Assembly (NCBI GenBank): GCA_945952415.1
Contig: CAMFIF010000002.1
Span: 62,001-126,000, forward strand
From: an uncultured Rhizobium sp.
GTDB lineage: Bacteria; Pseudomonadota; Alphaproteobacteria; Rhizobiales; Rhizobiaceae
Direction: 5' to 3'
DNA length: 64,000 nt
The translations under genes were made by a program, and so were the position numbers. The notes under the pieces were generated by a model, which did not search any database, had not been told where the DNA came from, and saw nothing but the letters and a program-made list of their open reading frames with translations. Below are positions 26,032 through 35,658 of the stretch, piece after piece. How positions within the stretch are numbered: position 1 is the stretch's first letter; every line of letters begins with the position of its first letter.

Positions 26032-26940
26032 TCACACCGCCGCCTTCAGCGCCTCCTGCCGGCGCTCGACGAAAAGAATGAACAGGGAAGCGGCGAGGAT
26101 CATTGCCGCACCCAGCCAGAGCTGGCCTTCCGGCGCATAGCCGAAGACCATGTAGCCAGCGAGCAGGTTAAGCGGCAGCTTCAGGTCGTCGAAGGGCTGC
26201 ACATAGGCGGCATCCGCCGTTTCATAGGCCTTGGCGAGGAAATATTGCGCGCCAACCATGAGAAGGCCGGAGACCACCAGCCAGCCGAGTATTTCCCCCG
26301 TGGGCACCTGGAAACCGCCCCAGACCGCAAAGGCGGCATTGACCGGCGACATCATCAGCAGAAGCCAGAGCGTGGCGGTGGCCGAGCTATCCCGGGCAAG
26401 CACGCTTTTCGTCAGAAGCGAGGCGCCTGCCCATAGGGCGGCGGCGGCAACCGGGGCAATCGCCGCAAGCGATACGCCATCCGCCCAGGGCCGAAGAATG
26501 ATCATGGCGCCGGTGAAGCCGACGGCCGTTGCCAGCCAGCGCTCCTTGCCGGCCCTTTCGCCGAGGAAGAGCGCGGCCCCCGCGGTGACGAAGAAGGGCG
26601 AGGTCATGACCAGCGCGATCGCCTGCCAGATCTGCACGCCATGGGCGAGGCCGAATACCCAGGCCTGAACGCCCAGCACCGACAGCACCACCCGGGCGAT
26701 ATGGGTCATGGGATAGGCGGTCTTCAGCGCCCGCAGGCCCGAGCGGGCCAGCAGCGGCACGGAGAAAACCAGCGCGAGGAAATACTGCCAGAAGGCATCC
26801 GAAGTGGAGCTCAGCCCCAGATTCATGGTGAGATGCTGGGTGATGGTGTTGATGGCGGCGAAGGCGACGCCTGCAAGGATCATGAAGGCCGCGCCGCGAA
26901 TGGCCGGCGACGCGCCGAAGGAAGTCAGGTTCTGATTCAT
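26032..26940 (-). CDS. ribN: EamA-family transporter, probable riboflavin importer RibN
   Basis: A 302-residue inner-membrane protein of the drug/metabolite (EamA) family, with about ten hydrophobic helices in two EamA halves (for example MILAGVAFAAINTITQHLTM and GWLVVSGLLMVGAQYFLAKA). The start at 26940 has AGGGGAAC upstream; the open frame nine codons earlier lacks this. The key evidence for function is the FMN riboswitch at 27085-27229 directly upstream. RibN riboflavin transporters of Rhizobium and other Proteobacteria are EamA proteins under FMN riboswitch control, so riboflavin uptake, shut off when FMN is plentiful, is the likely role. Confidence 0.88.
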   Translation of the reverse strand: MNQNLTSFGASPAIRGAAFMILAGVAFAAINTITQHLTMNLGLSSTSDAFWQYFLALVFSVPLLARSGLRALKTAYPMTHIARVVLSVLGVQAWVFGLAHGVQIWQAIALVMTSPFFVTAGAALFLGERAGKERWLATAVGFTGAMIILRPWADGVSLAAIAPVAAAALWAGASLLTKSVLARDSSATATLWLLLMMSPVNAAFAVWGGFQVPTGEILGWLVVSGLLMVGAQYFLAKAYETADAAYVQPFDDLKLPLNLLAGYMVFGYAPEGQLWLGAAMILAASLFILFVERRQEALKAAV

Positions 26941-27084
26941 GTTCGTTCCCCTGGAACCGGTTGACACAAATCAGGACGCACGGGCAAAGGCAGAGTTCTG
27001 CGCGCGATCCCTGAGGAGAAAGGCGCAGGCATCGATACCGCGCCCTCTCCTGCTCTGCGGCTGGTGGGGGCGGCGCAATTTCCC

Positions 27085-27229
27085 GTTCTCTTTCATCCGG
27101 ACTCTCACCGTCGGCTCCGGAATTTCACCGGATCTGCTGACCCCGCCTTTCCGGGGAAAGGCAGGCGCTCGCGGGCTTGGGGCCGAAGCCCCTTACCGCC
27201 GGTGGGGAGTTTCACCCCGCCCTGAGAAC
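27085..27229 (-). promoter_or_regulatory. FMN riboswitch (RFN element) controlling ribN
   Basis: On the minus strand the conserved RFN blocks follow in order: TCAGGGCGGGGTGAAACTCC, CACCGGCGGTAAGG, AGCCCGCGAGCG, GGTCAGCAGATCCGGTG, ATTCCGGAGCCGACGG and GAGAGTCCGGATGAAAGAG. Closing helix P1 is GTTCTC (27229-27224) with GAGAAC (27090-27085), fully complementary. About 145 bases separate it from the ribN ATG. I see no T-run terminator there, which favours control of translation start or an unrecognised terminator. Confidence 0.95.
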
Positions 27230-27290
27230 AGTTCATTGGTAAACCAAAGATATCAGGGAGACAAGGCCGGGAACCGCGTGTCGGATGGCC

Positions 27291-27332
27291 AAAAAAGGCC
27301 ACAAGGGGCGGCCAGGCGCGCACCCCTTGTGG
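27291..27332 (-). terminator. Rho-independent terminator after the phytase-family gene
   Basis: On the minus strand CCACAAGGGG pairs with CCCCTTGTGG around a 14-base loop and is followed by CCTTTTTT. The outer GGATG/CATCC bases may extend the stem. It lies 20 bases after the stop codon at 27352. Confidence 0.85.
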
Positions 27333-27351
27333 ACATCCGATAGCCCTGTGT

Positions 27352-29544
27352 CTATTCGCTTGCGAGCTTCACCGGGAAGAACAGGGTCTCGCCGGAGCTG
27401 TCGTCCACCCCGTCATTATCGGTGACGGCGAAGGGCTTGCCGGCAGCGTCGAATGCAAAGCCTTCGATCTTGTCCAGGACATAGCCATGGCCCGCCTTCA
27501 GCTCCGGCAGGAAATCGGCCACTTCCTCCTTCTTCACCAGCGGAAGCTCGCCGGAAAGCGGTGCCGGCTTCATCTCCGAAAGCGCGATGCGATAGAGCTT
27601 CTTCAGTCGGGCCCGGTCGCCGATCTGGTTGTCGCGCTCGATCACATAGGCGTGGTCGCCATGGATCGCCAGTTCCGAAAGGCCGACCCAACCTTCCTCG
27701 GCCTTTTCCAGCGGATAGCGCAGGCCGCCCCATTCCCTGGTGGAGGGCTTGTAGGAGAGAAGCTTCACGCTGCCCTTCGGGTCGTCCTTCCATTCGCGCT
27801 GTACGGCCATCCACAGCACGGTATCATCGCCCGTGCCGGTTGCGGCGATGCCTTCCAGGCCGAAGCGGGTTTCCTGCGCCATAAGTTCCGGCGGCAGGGC
27901 CACCTCCTCCTTGATCTCGCCCTTGGCATTCACATGGTAGAGGGCGTGCGGCACCAGCTTTTCGGAATTGCCCTCCGAGGCCAGCCAGAACCAGCCTTCG
28001 GAATCCACCGTCACCCCCTCGATATCGAGCTTCTGTGCGGGCTGGCCGTTCCGCTTGACGGGCAGCGCGTCGACGATTTCTGCCGGGCTCCTGGTCGCAT
28101 CGATGGTGTAGATGGCCGGGGCCATCGGATAGGCACTGTCATTCACCGCATAGAGCTGGCCGGGCTTTTCAGGGACAGCAGCCAGACCGGAGAGGGCGCC
28201 CCAGCCGATCGGGTGGCCATCCTTCAGGGTGGAAACGAGGGTGGGATAGGCGGGCTTCCCCTCCCCGCGCTCATAGATCATCACATGGCTGCGGGCGCCA
28301 TCGTCTTCGCCGAGATCGAGCTCGTTGGCGGTCACCAGAAGGTTGCGGCCGGGGATGGCAACGGCTCCTTCCGGCGAAATGCCCGAAGGCAGTAGCTGGA
28401 GGAGCTTCGGCTCGTTGCCGGAGAGATCATAGACGCCGACCAGCGAGGCGCGCTCGGCAAGCAGGAAACCATAAGTCTTGTTGTCGAACCGGGCGACTTC
28501 CAGGCCCTCGGGCTCGGTGCCCTTCTTGCCGGCGCGCTTTTCCGGATAATGGCCGGCAAGGGCGGCGGCGGTCTCGAAGCTGCCGCCCGCATCGAAGAGA
28601 ACCTTGCCGCTGCGGTCGAAGATGGTGAAGCCGCGCGTTCCCCCCTTCCAGTCGCCCTCATTGGCGGTGATCAGCCGGTCGTTGCCGATCCACTTGATCG
28701 CGTCAGGCTCTCGCGGGGTGCTTTCGAGCGTGCCGCCGAAATCCAGCCGGCCATCGGTCTTCGCATCCACGCCCTCGAGCGCCACCGAACCGGCGGAGAA
28801 ATGGCCGATGACCTTGGCGGTCTTTCCGTCGATCAGCACGACATGGTTGTTTTCCTGGAGCGTGAGGGCGATCTCGCCCGCGTCGTTGATCGCGACAAAT
28901 TCGGGCTCAGGGTCATCGCCAGCCACCTCTGCAAGGCCGGTCAGCGCCACGTGGCGGATGGAGGCGCAATCGGCTGCGCCATCCTTCAGACCGACGATCA
29001 CGAGATCGCCGGCGGGCATCTGCGGCAGATCGCCATCATTCACGTCTTCGTCACGCTCGTTTTCGATGGCAATCGCAGCGAAGCTGCCGTCCCTCGCAAT
29101 CGCAACGGAATCGGGCTGGCCGCCGAGATCGCAGCTGGCCTCCGGCTTGCGGGAAGCCAGATCGACGGTAACGAGCTTGCCCGCGGGCTTTGCCCTGCTT
29201 TCTGACGTGTTGACGGCCACCAGCACCTTTCCGGCACGGGCGGCGACGGAGGTGGGCTCTCCCTCCATCTTCACCGCGCCGAGCGGCTTCGGGGCGCTGG
29301 CATCGGCGATGTCGATGAAGCCGATCGCGCCGAGCGGGCTGTCGGAATAGACGAGCGTCATTCCGTCGTCGCTCGCGGTCACGATCTCGGCAGAGGTCTT
29401 CGTCTTGGCATCGCTGCCTTCCGGCAGATTGGCCGCGACAGGGAAGCTCGCGATACGGTTGAAGACGGGTTCGGCAAGACCATTCATTGCCGTGCCGGCC
29501 AGAAGGGCTGTCGCCAGCGTGGCGCACTTGACGCTGCGGATCAT
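27352..29544 (-). CDS. esterase-like phytase-family secreted protein
   Basis: A 730-residue exported protein. The signal peptide MIRSVKCATLATALLAGTAM ends near GLAEP. The N-terminal half reads as a repeated beta-propeller-like region, with EIVTASDDGMTLVYSDSPLG, EPEFVAINDAGEIALTLQEN and LITANEGDWKGGTRGFTIFD. The C-terminal 300 residues match the esterase-like activity of phytase domain (PF13449), with LDIEGVTVDSEGWFWLASEG, GLEGIAATG and LDKIEGFAFDAAGKPFAVTD. It is likely periplasmic or secreted, releasing phosphate from organic esters or acting as another esterase. A PHO-box-like site upstream (29604-29632) supports phosphate control. The exact substrate is not known. Confidence 0.88.
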   Translation of the reverse strand: MIRSVKCATLATALLAGTAMNGLAEPVFNRIASFPVAANLPEGSDAKTKTSAEIVTASDDGMTLVYSDSPLGAIGFIDIADASAPKPLGAVKMEGEPTSVAARAGKVLVAVNTSESRAKPAGKLVTVDLASRKPEASCDLGGQPDSVAIARDGSFAAIAIENERDEDVNDGDLPQMPAGDLVIVGLKDGAADCASIRHVALTGLAEVAGDDPEPEFVAINDAGEIALTLQENNHVVLIDGKTAKVIGHFSAGSVALEGVDAKTDGRLDFGGTLESTPREPDAIKWIGNDRLITANEGDWKGGTRGFTIFDRSGKVLFDAGGSFETAAALAGHYPEKRAGKKGTEPEGLEVARFDNKTYGFLLAERASLVGVYDLSGNEPKLLQLLPSGISPEGAVAIPGRNLLVTANELDLGEDDGARSHVMIYERGEGKPAYPTLVSTLKDGHPIGWGALSGLAAVPEKPGQLYAVNDSAYPMAPAIYTIDATRSPAEIVDALPVKRNGQPAQKLDIEGVTVDSEGWFWLASEGNSEKLVPHALYHVNAKGEIKEEVALPPELMAQETRFGLEGIAATGTGDDTVLWMAVQREWKDDPKGSVKLLSYKPSTREWGGLRYPLEKAEEGWVGLSELAIHGDHAYVIERDNQIGDRARLKKLYRIALSEMKPAPLSGELPLVKKEEVADFLPELKAGHGYVLDKIEGFAFDAAGKPFAVTDNDGVDDSSGETLFFPVKLASE

Positions 29545-29603
29545 GGAAAGCTCCTGTTCCTCGAATTGACGAACGTTAAGTGCGCATGATCGACGTCAGC
29601 GGG

Positions 29604-29632
29604 ATGACAATATGCCAACGGTTTCGTGACAG
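29604..29632 (-). promoter_or_regulatory. possible PHO box upstream of the phytase-family gene
   Basis: The minus strand has CTGTCAC, then CCGTTGG, then TTGTCAT, each 11 bases apart, against the PhoB half-site CTGTCAT at 11-base spacing. The two outer copies fit well, the middle one poorly. The site is about 60-90 bases before the ATG. Confidence 0.4.
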
Positions 29633-29663
29633 GAGTAAGGGCGGTCTGCCGGCAAGCGGCATT

Positions 29664-29696
29664 AAAAAAGGCACGCTCTCCCTGGGAAAGCGTGCC
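29664..29696 (-). terminator. Rho-independent terminator after hupB
   Basis: The minus strand stem GGCACGCT/AGCGTGCC with an 11-base loop is followed by TTTTTT. Confidence 0.9.
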
Positions 29697-29737
29697 CTGA
29701 TGTTTCCTCTGAAGCGATGCTTCAGGCCGTGCCAGCC

Positions 29738-30013
29738 TTAGCTGTTGACGGCGTCCTTCAGGCCCTTGCCTGCGGTGAACTTCGGAACGTTGCGAGCCGG
29801 GATGTCGACTTCGGCGCCGGTGGAGGGGTTACGACCCTTCGAGGCTTCGCGGCGCGATACGGTGAAGCTGCCAAAACCGGCGAGGCGGACGTCGCCACCG
29901 GCCTTCAGAGCGGACTGTACGGTTTCGAATACAGCGTCGACGGCGGATGCTGCATCGGCCTTGGTCAGCCCAGCCTTTTCGGCGACCGCGGAGACGAGTT
30001 CATTCTTGTTCAT
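29738..30013 (-). CDS. hupB: HU family DNA-binding protein
   Basis: HU-beta-type nucleoid protein of 91 residues. It starts MNKNELVSAVAEKAGLTKAD and has the DNA-binding arm region GFGSFTVSRREASKGRNPST and the conserved end PKFTAGKGLKDAVN. The ATG at 30013 has AGGGGTGG upstream; the longer frame has no support. It follows lon, from which it is separated by a terminator, and has its own terminator, so it is a separate transcription unit. The order lon-hupB is common in rhizobia and other Proteobacteria. Confidence 0.97.
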   Translation of the reverse strand: MNKNELVSAVAEKAGLTKADAASAVDAVFETVQSALKAGGDVRLAGFGSFTVSRREASKGRNPSTGAEVDIPARNVPKFTAGKGLKDAVNS

Positions 30014-30144
30014 GTTTCCACCCCTTTCAATGGTTTGAAACGACTCAATTATGCTTCGGGCGCAGAATACGAAAGCTCCTGTCAGCCGCAACTCAAAAGC
30101 CCTGCAATACCCGGAAATGCAAGCGTTTACGGCATATTTTTCAC

Positions 30145-30168
30145 AAAAAAGGCCGGCTTGACGCCGGC
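30145..30168 (-). terminator. Rho-independent terminator after lon
   Basis: The minus strand stem GGCCGGC/GCCGGCC with a GTCAA loop is followed by TTTTTT, 40 bases after the lon stop. Confidence 0.9.
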
Positions 30169-30207
30169 CTTTTCACTGTTTTTCGCGAATACGAACCGAT
30201 TTACCGC

Positions 30208-32628
30208 TCAATGAGCGATGGTCTGGCCCGCATCGTCAACGCCTTCGACGGTGGCGATGACGGGGGTTTCCACCGTACCATCCCACTCGATCGGCTCGGG
30301 AACGCGGGCCAGGGCGTGACTGATCACCTCACCCATGCGCGAGACCGGGACGATCTCCAGGCTGTTCTTCACATTGTCAGGGATCTCGGCGAGATCCTTG
30401 GCATTCTGCTCGGGAATCAGCACCTTCTTGATGCCGCCGCGAAGGGCTGCAAGGAGCTTTTCCTTCAGGCCGCCGATCGGCAGCACGCGGCCGCGCAGGG
30501 TGATTTCACCCGTCATGGCGACATCGTGGCGAACCGGAATGCCGGTCATGACCGAGACGATGGCGGTTGCCATGGCCACACCCGCAGAGGGACCATCCTT
30601 CGGCGTTGCGCCTTCCGGAACGTGGACGTGAATGTCCGCCTTGTCGAAGCGCGGAGGCTCGATGCCGAAATCCACGGCCCGCGAGCGGACATAGGAGGCA
30701 GCAGCCGAGATCGACTCCTTCATGACATCCTTCAGGTTGCCGGTGACGGTCATGCGACCCTTGCCGGGCATCATGACGCCTTCGATGGTCAGCAGCTCGC
30801 CGCCCACCTCGGTCCAGGCCAGGCCCGTGACGATACCGACCTGGTCCTCGCCCTCGGCCTCGCCATGGCGATAGCGCGGAACGCCGAGGAAATCCTTGAC
30901 GTTCTCGGCGGTCACTTCCACCGACTTGGTCTTGCCCTTGATGATCTCCGTAACTGCCTTGCGGCCGAGCTTCATCAACTCGCGCTCAAGGCTGCGGACG
31001 CCGGCTTCCCGCGTATAGGACTGAACGACTTCGCGCAGGGCCTCGTCGGTGACCGAGAATTCCTTCGGCTGGAGCGCATGCTCGCGGATCGCCTTCGGAA
31101 GAAGGTGGCGCTTGCAGATTTCCAGCTTTTCTTCCTCGGTATAGCCAGCGATGCGGATGATCTCCATGCGGTCCATCAGCGGGGCGGGAATGTTCAGCGT
31201 GTTGGCCGTGGTGATGAACATCACGTCCGACAGGTCGTATTCCACTTCCAGATAATGGTCCATGAAGGTGGAGTTCTGTTCCGGATCCAGCACTTCGAGC
31301 AAAGCGGACGACGGATCGCCACGGAAATCCATGCCCATCTTGTCGATTTCGTCGAGCAGGAAGAGCGGGTTTGCCTTCTTGGCCTTCTTCATCGACTGCA
31401 GCACCTTGCCCGGCATGGAGCCGATATAGGTGCGGCGGTGACCGCGGATTTCAGCCTCGTCCCGTACGCCGCCGAGCGCCATGCGCACATATTCGCGGCC
31501 GGTGGCCTTGGCGATGGAACGGGCAAGCGAGGTCTTGCCGACGCCGGGCGGGCCGACGAGGCAGAGGATCGGACCCTTCATCTTCGAAGACCGTGCCTGA
31601 ACGGCGAGGTATTCGATGATGCGCTCCTTGACCTTGTCCAGACCGAAATGATCCTCTTCGAGGATCTTCTCGGCATTGTGGAGATTGGTCTTGATCTTCG
31701 AACGCTTGCCCCAGGGCAGACCCAGCAGCCAGTCCAGATAGTTGCGCACGACGGTGGCTTCGGCCGACATCGGGCTCATCTGGCGCAGCTTGCGCAGTTC
31801 GGCATCCGCCTTTTCGCGGCCTTCCTTGGAGAGCTTGGTCTTGTTGATGCGCTCTTCCAGTTCGGCCATCTCGTCACGGCCGTCCTCGCCGTCGCCGAGC
31901 TCCTTCTGGATCGCCTTCATCTGTTCGTTGAGGTAATACTCGCGCTGGGTCTTCTCCATCTGGCGCTTGACGCGCGAGCGGATGCGCTTTTCCACCTGCA
32001 GCACGGAGATTTCACCTTCCATGAAGCCGAGCGCCTTTTCCAGACGGGTCTTCACGCTGGTGGTCTCCAGCATTTCCTGCTTCTCGGTGATCTTGATCGA
32101 GAGATGGGAGGCAACCGTATCGGCGAGCTTCGAGTAATCCTCGATCTGGCTTGCGGCACCCACGACCTCGGGAGAGATCTTCTTGTTGAGCTTCACATAG
32201 CTTTCGAATTCGGACACGACCGAGCGGCTGAGCGCTTCGACCTCGACCGGATCATCCTTCGGCTCTTCGAGGATATCCGCATAGGCTTCGTAGAATTCCT
32301 CGCGATCGGAATAGCTGTGGATCTTCGCGCGGGCACGGCCCTCCACCAGCACCTTCACGGTGCCATCGGGGAGTTTCAGCAGCTGCAGGACATTTGCTAC
32401 CGTGCCGACCTTGTAGATGCCTTCCGGCGACGGATCGTCATCCCCGGCATTCATCTGCGTGGCAAGCATGATCTGCTTGTCGGAGCCCATGACCTCTTCC
32501 AGCGCGCGGATGGATTTCTCGCGGCCCACGAACAGCGGCACGATCATATGCGGGAAAACCACGATGTCGCGGAGCGGCAGAACCGGATACGAGGCGCGCT
32601 CACCTGCAGCAGAGGTTTTTTTTGTCAT
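30208..32628 (-). CDS. lon: ATP-dependent protease Lon
   Basis: Lon, an ATP-driven serine protease that degrades misfolded and regulatory proteins in the cytoplasm. The chosen start gives 806 residues, usual for rhizobia. The N-terminal substrate-binding domain begins [20 protein letters not shown]. The AAA+ Walker A is [15 protein letters not shown] (about residue 355), Walker B is [12 protein letters not shown], and the C-terminal protease domain has the catalytic Ser in [17 protein letters not shown], with the partner Lys in [14 protein letters not shown]. The tandem ATGs at 32631 and 32628 follow AAAGGA; the second has better spacing. An RpoH-type promoter lies at 32706-32738, matching heat-shock control. 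Confidence 0.98.
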   Translation of the reverse strand: MTKKTSAAGERASYPVLPLRDIVVFPHMIVPLFVGREKSIRALEEVMGSDKQIMLATQMNAGDDDPSPEGIYKVGTVANVLQLLKLPDGTVKVLVEGRARAKIHSYSDREEFYEAYADILEEPKDDPVEVEALSRSVVSEFESYVKLNKKISPEVVGAASQIEDYSKLADTVASHLSIKITEKQEMLETTSVKTRLEKALGFMEGEISVLQVEKRIRSRVKRQMEKTQREYYLNEQMKAIQKELGDGEDGRDEMAELEERINKTKLSKEGREKADAELRKLRQMSPMSAEATVVRNYLDWLLGLPWGKRSKIKTNLHNAEKILEEDHFGLDKVKERIIEYLAVQARSSKMKGPILCLVGPPGVGKTSLARSIAKATGREYVRMALGGVRDEAEIRGHRRTYIGSMPGKVLQSMKKAKKANPLFLLDEIDKMGMDFRGDPSSALLEVLDPEQNSTFMDHYLEVEYDLSDVMFITTANTLNIPAPLMDRMEIIRIAGYTEEEKLEICKRHLLPKAIREHALQPKEFSVTDEALREVVQSYTREAGVRSLERELMKLGRKAVTEIIKGKTKSVEVTAENVKDFLGVPRYRHGEAEGEDQVGIVTGLAWTEVGGELLTIEGVMMPGKGRMTVTGNLKDVMKESISAAASYVRSRAVDFGIEPPRFDKADIHVHVPEGATPKDGPSAGVAMATAIVSVMTGIPVRHDVAMTGEITLRGRVLPIGGLKEKLLAALRGGIKKVLIPEQNAKDLAEIPDNVKNSLEIVPVSRMGEVISHALARVPEPIEWDGTVETPVIATVEGVDDAGQTIAH

Positions 32629-33026
32629 CATTGTTCCTTTCCAAAGCCCCGGTGGGGCTTCTTTCCGCCAGCGGCTCCTGGCCCGGCGGGCATGCTCTGA
32701 ATGCTCCACAAGTGGAGATTTCCAATCATTATTTCAAGGTACTCAGACCAAAGCCGGAACCCCTTGATACACGCCGGCGCACTTCATGCCATCACCGCAA
32801 ACTAGGCGCGCTAACTAACGTCAGGCTTGCCAAGCCGAGCGCTCAGGCACCGTCATTTCACGCCGGCCCATTCGTCCCCGAGTCACCGTTTTAACCATTG
32901 TCGCACGCGACGCAAACAATCAAAAGCGGACCGGACCGTGACGGCAGCGGCACGCCTGTGCCGAGGTAAACGCAAGCCTTGCGAAATTGCTGCACCCAAG
33001 CCGACATAAGGCAGGGTCAGAAAGAG
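32629..33026. other. intergenic region between clpX and lon
   Basis: About 400 bases holding the lon leader and its RpoH-like promoter (32706-32738). The remaining 290 bases have no coding character on either strand and no further signal that I can support. Confidence 0.5.
32706..32738 (-). promoter_or_regulatory. RpoH (sigma-32)-type promoter of lon
   Basis: The minus strand has CTTGAA (32738-32733), 17 bases, then CCACTTGTGG, against the alphaproteobacterial heat-shock pattern CTTGAA-N17-CYTATNTNNG. The -35 element is perfect and the -10 partial. Transcription would start about 70 bases before the lon ATG. Confidence 0.55.
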
Positions 33027-33050
33027 AAAAGGCCCGCAAAAGCGGGCCTT
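33027..33050 (-). terminator. Rho-independent terminator after clpX
   Basis: The minus strand stem AAGGCCCGC/GCGGGCCTT with a TTTT loop continues into TTTTCTCTTTC. Confidence 0.85.
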
Positions 33051-33074
33051 CCTCATGATTTTTTCCCGCCTGCC

Positions 33075-34352
33075 TCAGGCTGAGGCATTTGCCTTTTCTT
33101 CCACGCGGTCGGCGTAGATGTAGAGCGGGCGGGCCGCACCGCGGACGACTTCGTCCGAGATGACCACTTCACGCACGCCATCCAGCTCCGGCAGGTCGAA
33201 CATGGTATCGAGCAGGATCTTTTCCATGATCGAGCGGAGGCCGCGTGCACCGGTCTTGCGCACGATGGCGCGGCGGGCGATTTCGCGCAACGCGTCCTCG
33301 TGGAAGGTCAGTTCCACATCTTCCATCTCGAACAGGCGCTGGTACTGCTTGACGAGCGCGTTCTTGGGTTCGGACAGGATCTGGATCAGGGCATCCTCAT
33401 CCAGGTCTTCCAGCGTGGCGAGAATCGGCAGACGGCCGATGAATTCCGGAATGAGGCCGAACTTGACAAGGTCCTCCGGCTCCAGATCGCGCAGCACTTC
33501 GCCGACGCGACGGTCTTCCGGTGCCTTCACCGTTGCGGCAAAGCCGATCGACGTCTTCTCGCCACGGGCGGAGATGATCTTGTCGAGGCCGGCAAAGGCG
33601 CCGCCGCAGATGAAGAGGATGTTGGTCGTATCCACCTGCAGGAATTCCTGCTGCGGATGCTTGCGGCCGCCCTGCGGAGGCACGGAAGCAACGGTGCCTT
33701 CCATGATCTTCAGAAGGGCCTGCTGCACGCCTTCACCCGACACGTCACGCGTGATGGACGGGTTGTCGGACTTGCGGCTGATCTTGTCCACTTCGTCGAT
33801 ATAGACGATGCCGCGCTGGGCGCGTTCGACATTGTAGTCGGCGGCCTGGAGCAGCTTCAGGATGATGTTCTCAACGTCTTCACCGACGTAACCGGCTTCG
33901 GTCAGCGTCGTGGCATCGGCCATGGTGAAGGGCACGTCGATGATGCGCGCCAGCGTCTGGGCAAGATAGGTCTTGCCGCAGCCGGTGGGGCCGACCAGCA
34001 TGATGTTGGACTTTGCAAGCTCGACCTCGCCGCCCTTCGAGGCATGGGCGAGACGCTTGTAGTGGTTATGGACGGCGACGGAGAGAATGCGCTTGGCCTG
34101 CTTCTGGCCGATGACATACTCATCCAGCACCTTGATGATGTCCTGCGGGGTGGGAACACCCTCCCTGGACTTCACCATCGAGGACTTGTTTTCCTCGCGG
34201 ATGATGTCCATGCACAATTCGACGCATTCATCGCAGATGAAAACGGTCGGTCCGGCAATCAGTTTCCGGACTTCGTGCTGGCTCTTGCCGCAGAAAGAAC
34301 AATAGAGGGTATTCTTGCTATCCCCACCGTTGTTGCCGCTGACTTTGCTCAT
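33075..34352 (-). CDS. clpX: ATP-dependent Clp protease ATP-binding subunit ClpX
   Basis: ClpX, the AAA+ unfoldase that feeds substrates to ClpP. The 425 residues begin [18 protein letters not shown]; the frame opens seven codons upstream without need. The N-terminal zinc domain has CSFCGK and [10 protein letters not shown]. Walker A is [15 protein letters not shown], Walker B is [11 protein letters not shown], the ClpP-docking IGF loop is in [12 protein letters not shown] plus KFGLIPEF, and sensor 2 is in [19 protein letters not shown]. It lies downstream of clpP with a 297-base gap containing a striking inverted repeat. Confidence 0.98.
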   Translation of the reverse strand: MSKVSGNNGGDSKNTLYCSFCGKSQHEVRKLIAGPTVFICDECVELCMDIIREENKSSMVKSREGVPTPQDIIKVLDEYVIGQKQAKRILSVAVHNHYKRLAHASKGGEVELAKSNIMLVGPTGCGKTYLAQTLARIIDVPFTMADATTLTEAGYVGEDVENIILKLLQAADYNVERAQRGIVYIDEVDKISRKSDNPSITRDVSGEGVQQALLKIMEGTVASVPPQGGRKHPQQEFLQVDTTNILFICGGAFAGLDKIISARGEKTSIGFAATVKAPEDRRVGEVLRDLEPEDLVKFGLIPEFIGRLPILATLEDLDEDALIQILSEPKNALVKQYQRLFEMEDVELTFHEDALREIARRAIVRKTGARGLRSIMEKILLDTMFDLPELDGVREVVISDEVVRGAARPLYIYADRVEEKANASA

Positions 34353-34527
34353 GTTTAACGTTCCTTCCAGCACGCCGAAGATCCGACATAAAAAGACGGA
34401 TTACGGTCTTTCTTGGTCCGTCCGTGAAGCTGCGGCATCCTGCCGCCCCTCCGGACCGACACCCGACAAAAGCCTTGACCGTTAACCTGGAACACGCGGC
34501 TCCTGGCCGTGGGGGCCCTTTCGGATC

Positions 34528-34556
34528 ATGCTATGTCACATCACTCAACATAGCAT
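34528..34556. promoter_or_regulatory. perfect inverted repeat in the clpP-clpX gap
   Basis: ATGCTATGT and ACATAGCAT form a perfect 9-base inverted repeat around an 11-base spacer. The arms have no T-run after them, so this looks more like a protein-binding site than a terminator. It is 176 bases before the clpX ATG. The regulator is unknown. Confidence 0.5.
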
Positions 34557-34649
34557 TAATCGAAATTCCAAATACAACAAGGAAGAGTAATACTCCCCCT
34601 CTGACCGGCGGGCGGCAGCGCCTTCGCGACGCCGCCCTGCGATCGATGA

Positions 34650-35279
34650 TCAGGCGGCATCGCCCTCGATCTCGGCGCGCGAGGTCAGAACGCGATCGAT
34701 GATGCCCCAGCCGAGTGCTTCATCGGCATCCATGAAATGGTCACGATCAAGCGTCTGTTCAACCTCTTCATAGGTACGGCCGCAATGCTTGACATAGACT
34801 TCGTTGAGTCGGCGCTTCATCTTGAGGATGTCGCGGGCGTGACGCTCGATGTCCGATGCCTGACCCTGGAAGCCGCCCGAGGGCTGGTGCACCATGATGC
34901 GGGCATTCGGCGTGGCGAAGCGCATGTCCTTGTGGCCGGCAGCGAGAAGCAGAGAACCCATGGAGGCCGCCTGGCCGACGCACAGCGTCGAGACAGCCGG
35001 CTTGATGAACTGCATCGTATCGTAGATGGCCATGCCGGCGGTAACGACGCCGCCGGGGGAATTGATGTAAAGCGCGATTTCTTTCTTCGGGTTTTCCGCC
35101 TCGAGGAAGAGAAGCTGGGCGCAGACGAGCGTCGCCATGTGGTCTTCGACGGGACCGGTCATGAAGATGATGCGCTCCTTGAGCAGCCGCGAATAGATGT
35201 CGTAGGATCTTTCGCCGCGGTTGGTCTGCTCAACGACCATGGGAATAAGGGCCATGGCAGTATCAACTGGATTTCTCAT
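34650..35279 (-). CDS. clpP: ATP-dependent Clp protease proteolytic subunit ClpP
   Basis: ClpP, the serine peptidase core of the Clp proteases. The 209 residues contain the catalytic Ser in [14 protein letters not shown], His in [12 protein letters not shown] and Asp in [13 protein letters not shown]. The conserved N-terminal region is [20 protein letters not shown]. It lies upstream of clpX on the same strand, the usual pairing, and I see no terminator between them. A well-matched RpoH-type promoter is at 35345-35377. Confidence 0.98.
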   Translation of the reverse strand: MRNPVDTAMALIPMVVEQTNRGERSYDIYSRLLKERIIFMTGPVEDHMATLVCAQLLFLEAENPKKEIALYINSPGGVVTAGMAIYDTMQFIKPAVSTLCVGQAASMGSLLLAAGHKDMRFATPNARIMVHQPSGGFQGQASDIERHARDILKMKRRLNEVYVKHCGRTYEEVEQTLDRDHFMDADEALGWGIIDRVLTSRAEIEGDAA

Positions 35280-35658
35280 ATCGATCCTTTGTCATGCGTT
35301 CCCTGACGCCCGCGACGGCAGGGAATCAAAAAGATGTCTTATCCCATACATAGAGTGTGACGCCCCCCGACTTCAAGAGAAGCGACACAGGTGAAACCGC
35401 GCCGCCCCTAGCGCCTGCGGCCTTCTGTCGGCGCTGGCGCATCGAACCGGCGCCACTCCACTCCGGTTCGTCTGCTTCATTGCATGATTCCCGCTTAATG
35501 GCGCGTTACGGTGAGCCGACCCTTCAGAAATTCGGATCGATAGGTAAAGGGGACATGAACGCAGGGCATCGATTGCGGGACAATCCTTTATCGGCACCAC
35601 CCTGCCCCGGACCATGGAACAGCGGGCTTTTCCCGATGGGCAAACTTCGCTACGGTTC
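35280..35658. other. intergenic region between clpP and the P450 gene
   Basis: About 380 bases. It holds the clpP promoter (35345-35377). An open frame of about 100 codons on the plus strand (35357-35662) has no ribosome site and a composition unlike the neighbouring genes, so I do not call it. No other signal is supported. Confidence 0.5.
35345..35377 (-). promoter_or_regulatory. RpoH (sigma-32)-type promoter of clpP
   Basis: The minus strand has CTTGAA (35377-35372), 17 bases, then TCTATGTATG. This matches CYTATNTNNG at all fixed positions but the first. Transcription would begin about 60 bases before the clpP ATG. Confidence 0.7.

Noticed and set aside
29947-32700. A 917-codon plus-strand open frame
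   Set aside because: It is the complement of lon; the real gene on the other strand is unmistakable.
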